Shown here: positions 63,947-64,000 of the stretch, piece after piece
How positions within the stretch are numbered: position 1 is the stretch's first letter
Layout: each line of letters starts with the position of its first letter
NCBI GenBank assembly: GCA_963680875.1
Contig: OY804584.1
Location: 95,996,031 to 96,060,030 of the forward strand
Source: Bathymodiolus brooksi
Taxonomy: Eukaryota > Mollusca > Bivalvia > Mytilida > Modiolidae
DNA length: 64,000 bases
Reading direction: 5' to 3'
Program-made: the position numbers and the translations under genes
Notes under the pieces: generated by a model
What the model saw: the letters and a program-made list of their open reading frames with translations, nothing else
What the model was told of the DNA's origin: nothing
The model's database searches: none

Positions 63947-64000
63947 GTGAAATTATATCTAGTGTTGAGCTATACCATTTTAATATAGGAGGAGGGTTAT
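63947..64000 (+). repeat. Truncated last monomer, array continues past the window
   Basis: The final 54 bases are positions 1-54 of an ordinary accatt/ggagg monomer, cut by the window edge. The window also starts exactly on a monomer, so neither end of the array is seen and the true array length is unknown. Confidence 0.97.

Larger units (their letters stand above)
1..64000 (+). repeat. 80-bp satellite DNA array, about 801 monomers, head to tail
   Basis: Every part of the window aligns to one 80-bp unit that begins gtgaaattat and ends gtacacctca. Tracking the unit start from base 1 to base 63946 gives 801 full monomers, and the listed length variants account exactly for the final phase (net loss of 134 bp against 801 x 80). 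All copies have the same orientation; I saw no inversion, spacer or inserted element. Divergence between monomers is mostly a few substitutions at recurrent positions, so the array is highly homogenised. This is typical of eukaryotic constitutive heterochromatin. Role (centromeric, pericentromeric, subtelomeric) and species cannot be told from the sequence. The family is not one I recognise. Confidence 0.98.
52562..64000 (+). repeat. Array domain 4: GAGAG-type 77-bp monomers enriched, no 81-bp monomers
   Basis: After the last ggggttaag monomer (ends 52561) no 81-bp monomer occurs up to the window end. From 54076 to 62667 there are twenty 77-bp monomers with ctgctttaatataggagag, about one per 430 bp, against 29 in the preceding 54 kb (about one per 1.9 kb). 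Two are directly adjacent (54076-54152, 54153-54229). A cctccgtg variant at the monomer end is also characteristic here (for example near 55738, 56935, 57412, 58772, 59012, 60201 and 60677) and was not noticed elsewhere. Confidence 0.82.

Noticed and set aside
1..64000. CRISPR array
   Set aside because: Repeats are contiguous with no unique spacers, the unit is 80 bp, and no cas gene is present.
1..64000. Telomeric or microsatellite identity
   Set aside because: The unit is 80 bp with complex sequence. No run of TTAGGG, TTTAGGG or TTAGG repeats is seen; gggtta inside aggagggttatg occurs once per unit only.
1..64000. Bacterial shine-dalgarno-like sites from the ggagg motif before atg
   Set aside because: aggaggaggg followed by ttatg recurs in every monomer as part of the satellite and is followed by a stop within a few codons in most copies; the context is a eukaryotic-type satellite.

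Overview
The whole 64 kb window is one uninterrupted tandem satellite array. The monomer is 80 bp, all copies run head to tail in the same orientation, and no unique sequence, transposon, RNA gene or credible protein gene interrupts it. Following the monomer start (gtgaaattat) by hand from base 1 to base 63946 gives 801 complete monomers, and a truncated one fills 63947-64000. By length there are about 670 of 80 bp, 64 of 77 bp, 57 of 81 bp, 7 of 79 bp, 2 of 78 bp and one of 92 bp; these lengths add up exactly to the observed end phase. The array runs off both ends of the window.

A long, non-coding, homogeneous array of this kind points to eukaryotic heterochromatin (pericentromere, centromere, subtelomere or a heterochromatic arm) in a long-read assembly. 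I do not recognise the monomer and cannot name the organism. The reference monomer is 37.5% G+C with equal A and T (25 each) but 22 G to 8 C on the + strand. It has a single CpG (positions 30-31), a purine run AGGAGGAGGG (41-50), and one site each for AluI (22-25), BfaI (13-16), MseI (34-37) and RsaI (71-74).

The monomers differ at a small set of positions (1, 19, 30-32, 42, 45, 58, 61-66, 76-77), and these alleles are linked in haplotypes that recur in the same order, so the array has higher-order structure. Adjacent duplications stack along it: 1,356/1,436 bp (3.4-6.2 kb), 798 bp (5.9-7.5 kb), 1,034 bp (8.3-10.4 kb), 2,235 bp (12.7-17.2 kb), 1,037 bp (17.0-19.1 kb), 1,440 bp (23.3-26.2 kb), and a triplet of 1,359/1,756 bp units (27.6-32.3 kb). 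Units of about 2.9-3.5 kb fill 32-47.6 kb, and a 3,274 bp spaced pair lies in 55.6-61.2 kb. Older dispersed copies sit 7,029 and 9,737 bp apart.

By variant content there are four domains: 1-31.5 kb (81-bp GGGGTT-type monomers common), 31.5-47.6 kb (none), 47.6-52.6 kb (present again) and 52.6-64 kb (none, with 77-bp GAGAG-type monomers strongly enriched from 54 kb). Short ORFs of 60-73 codons arise where a substitution removes a recurrent stop or a 1-bp insertion restores frame; they are not genes. The window holds no gene system; its interest lies in the fine-scale record of satellite evolution.
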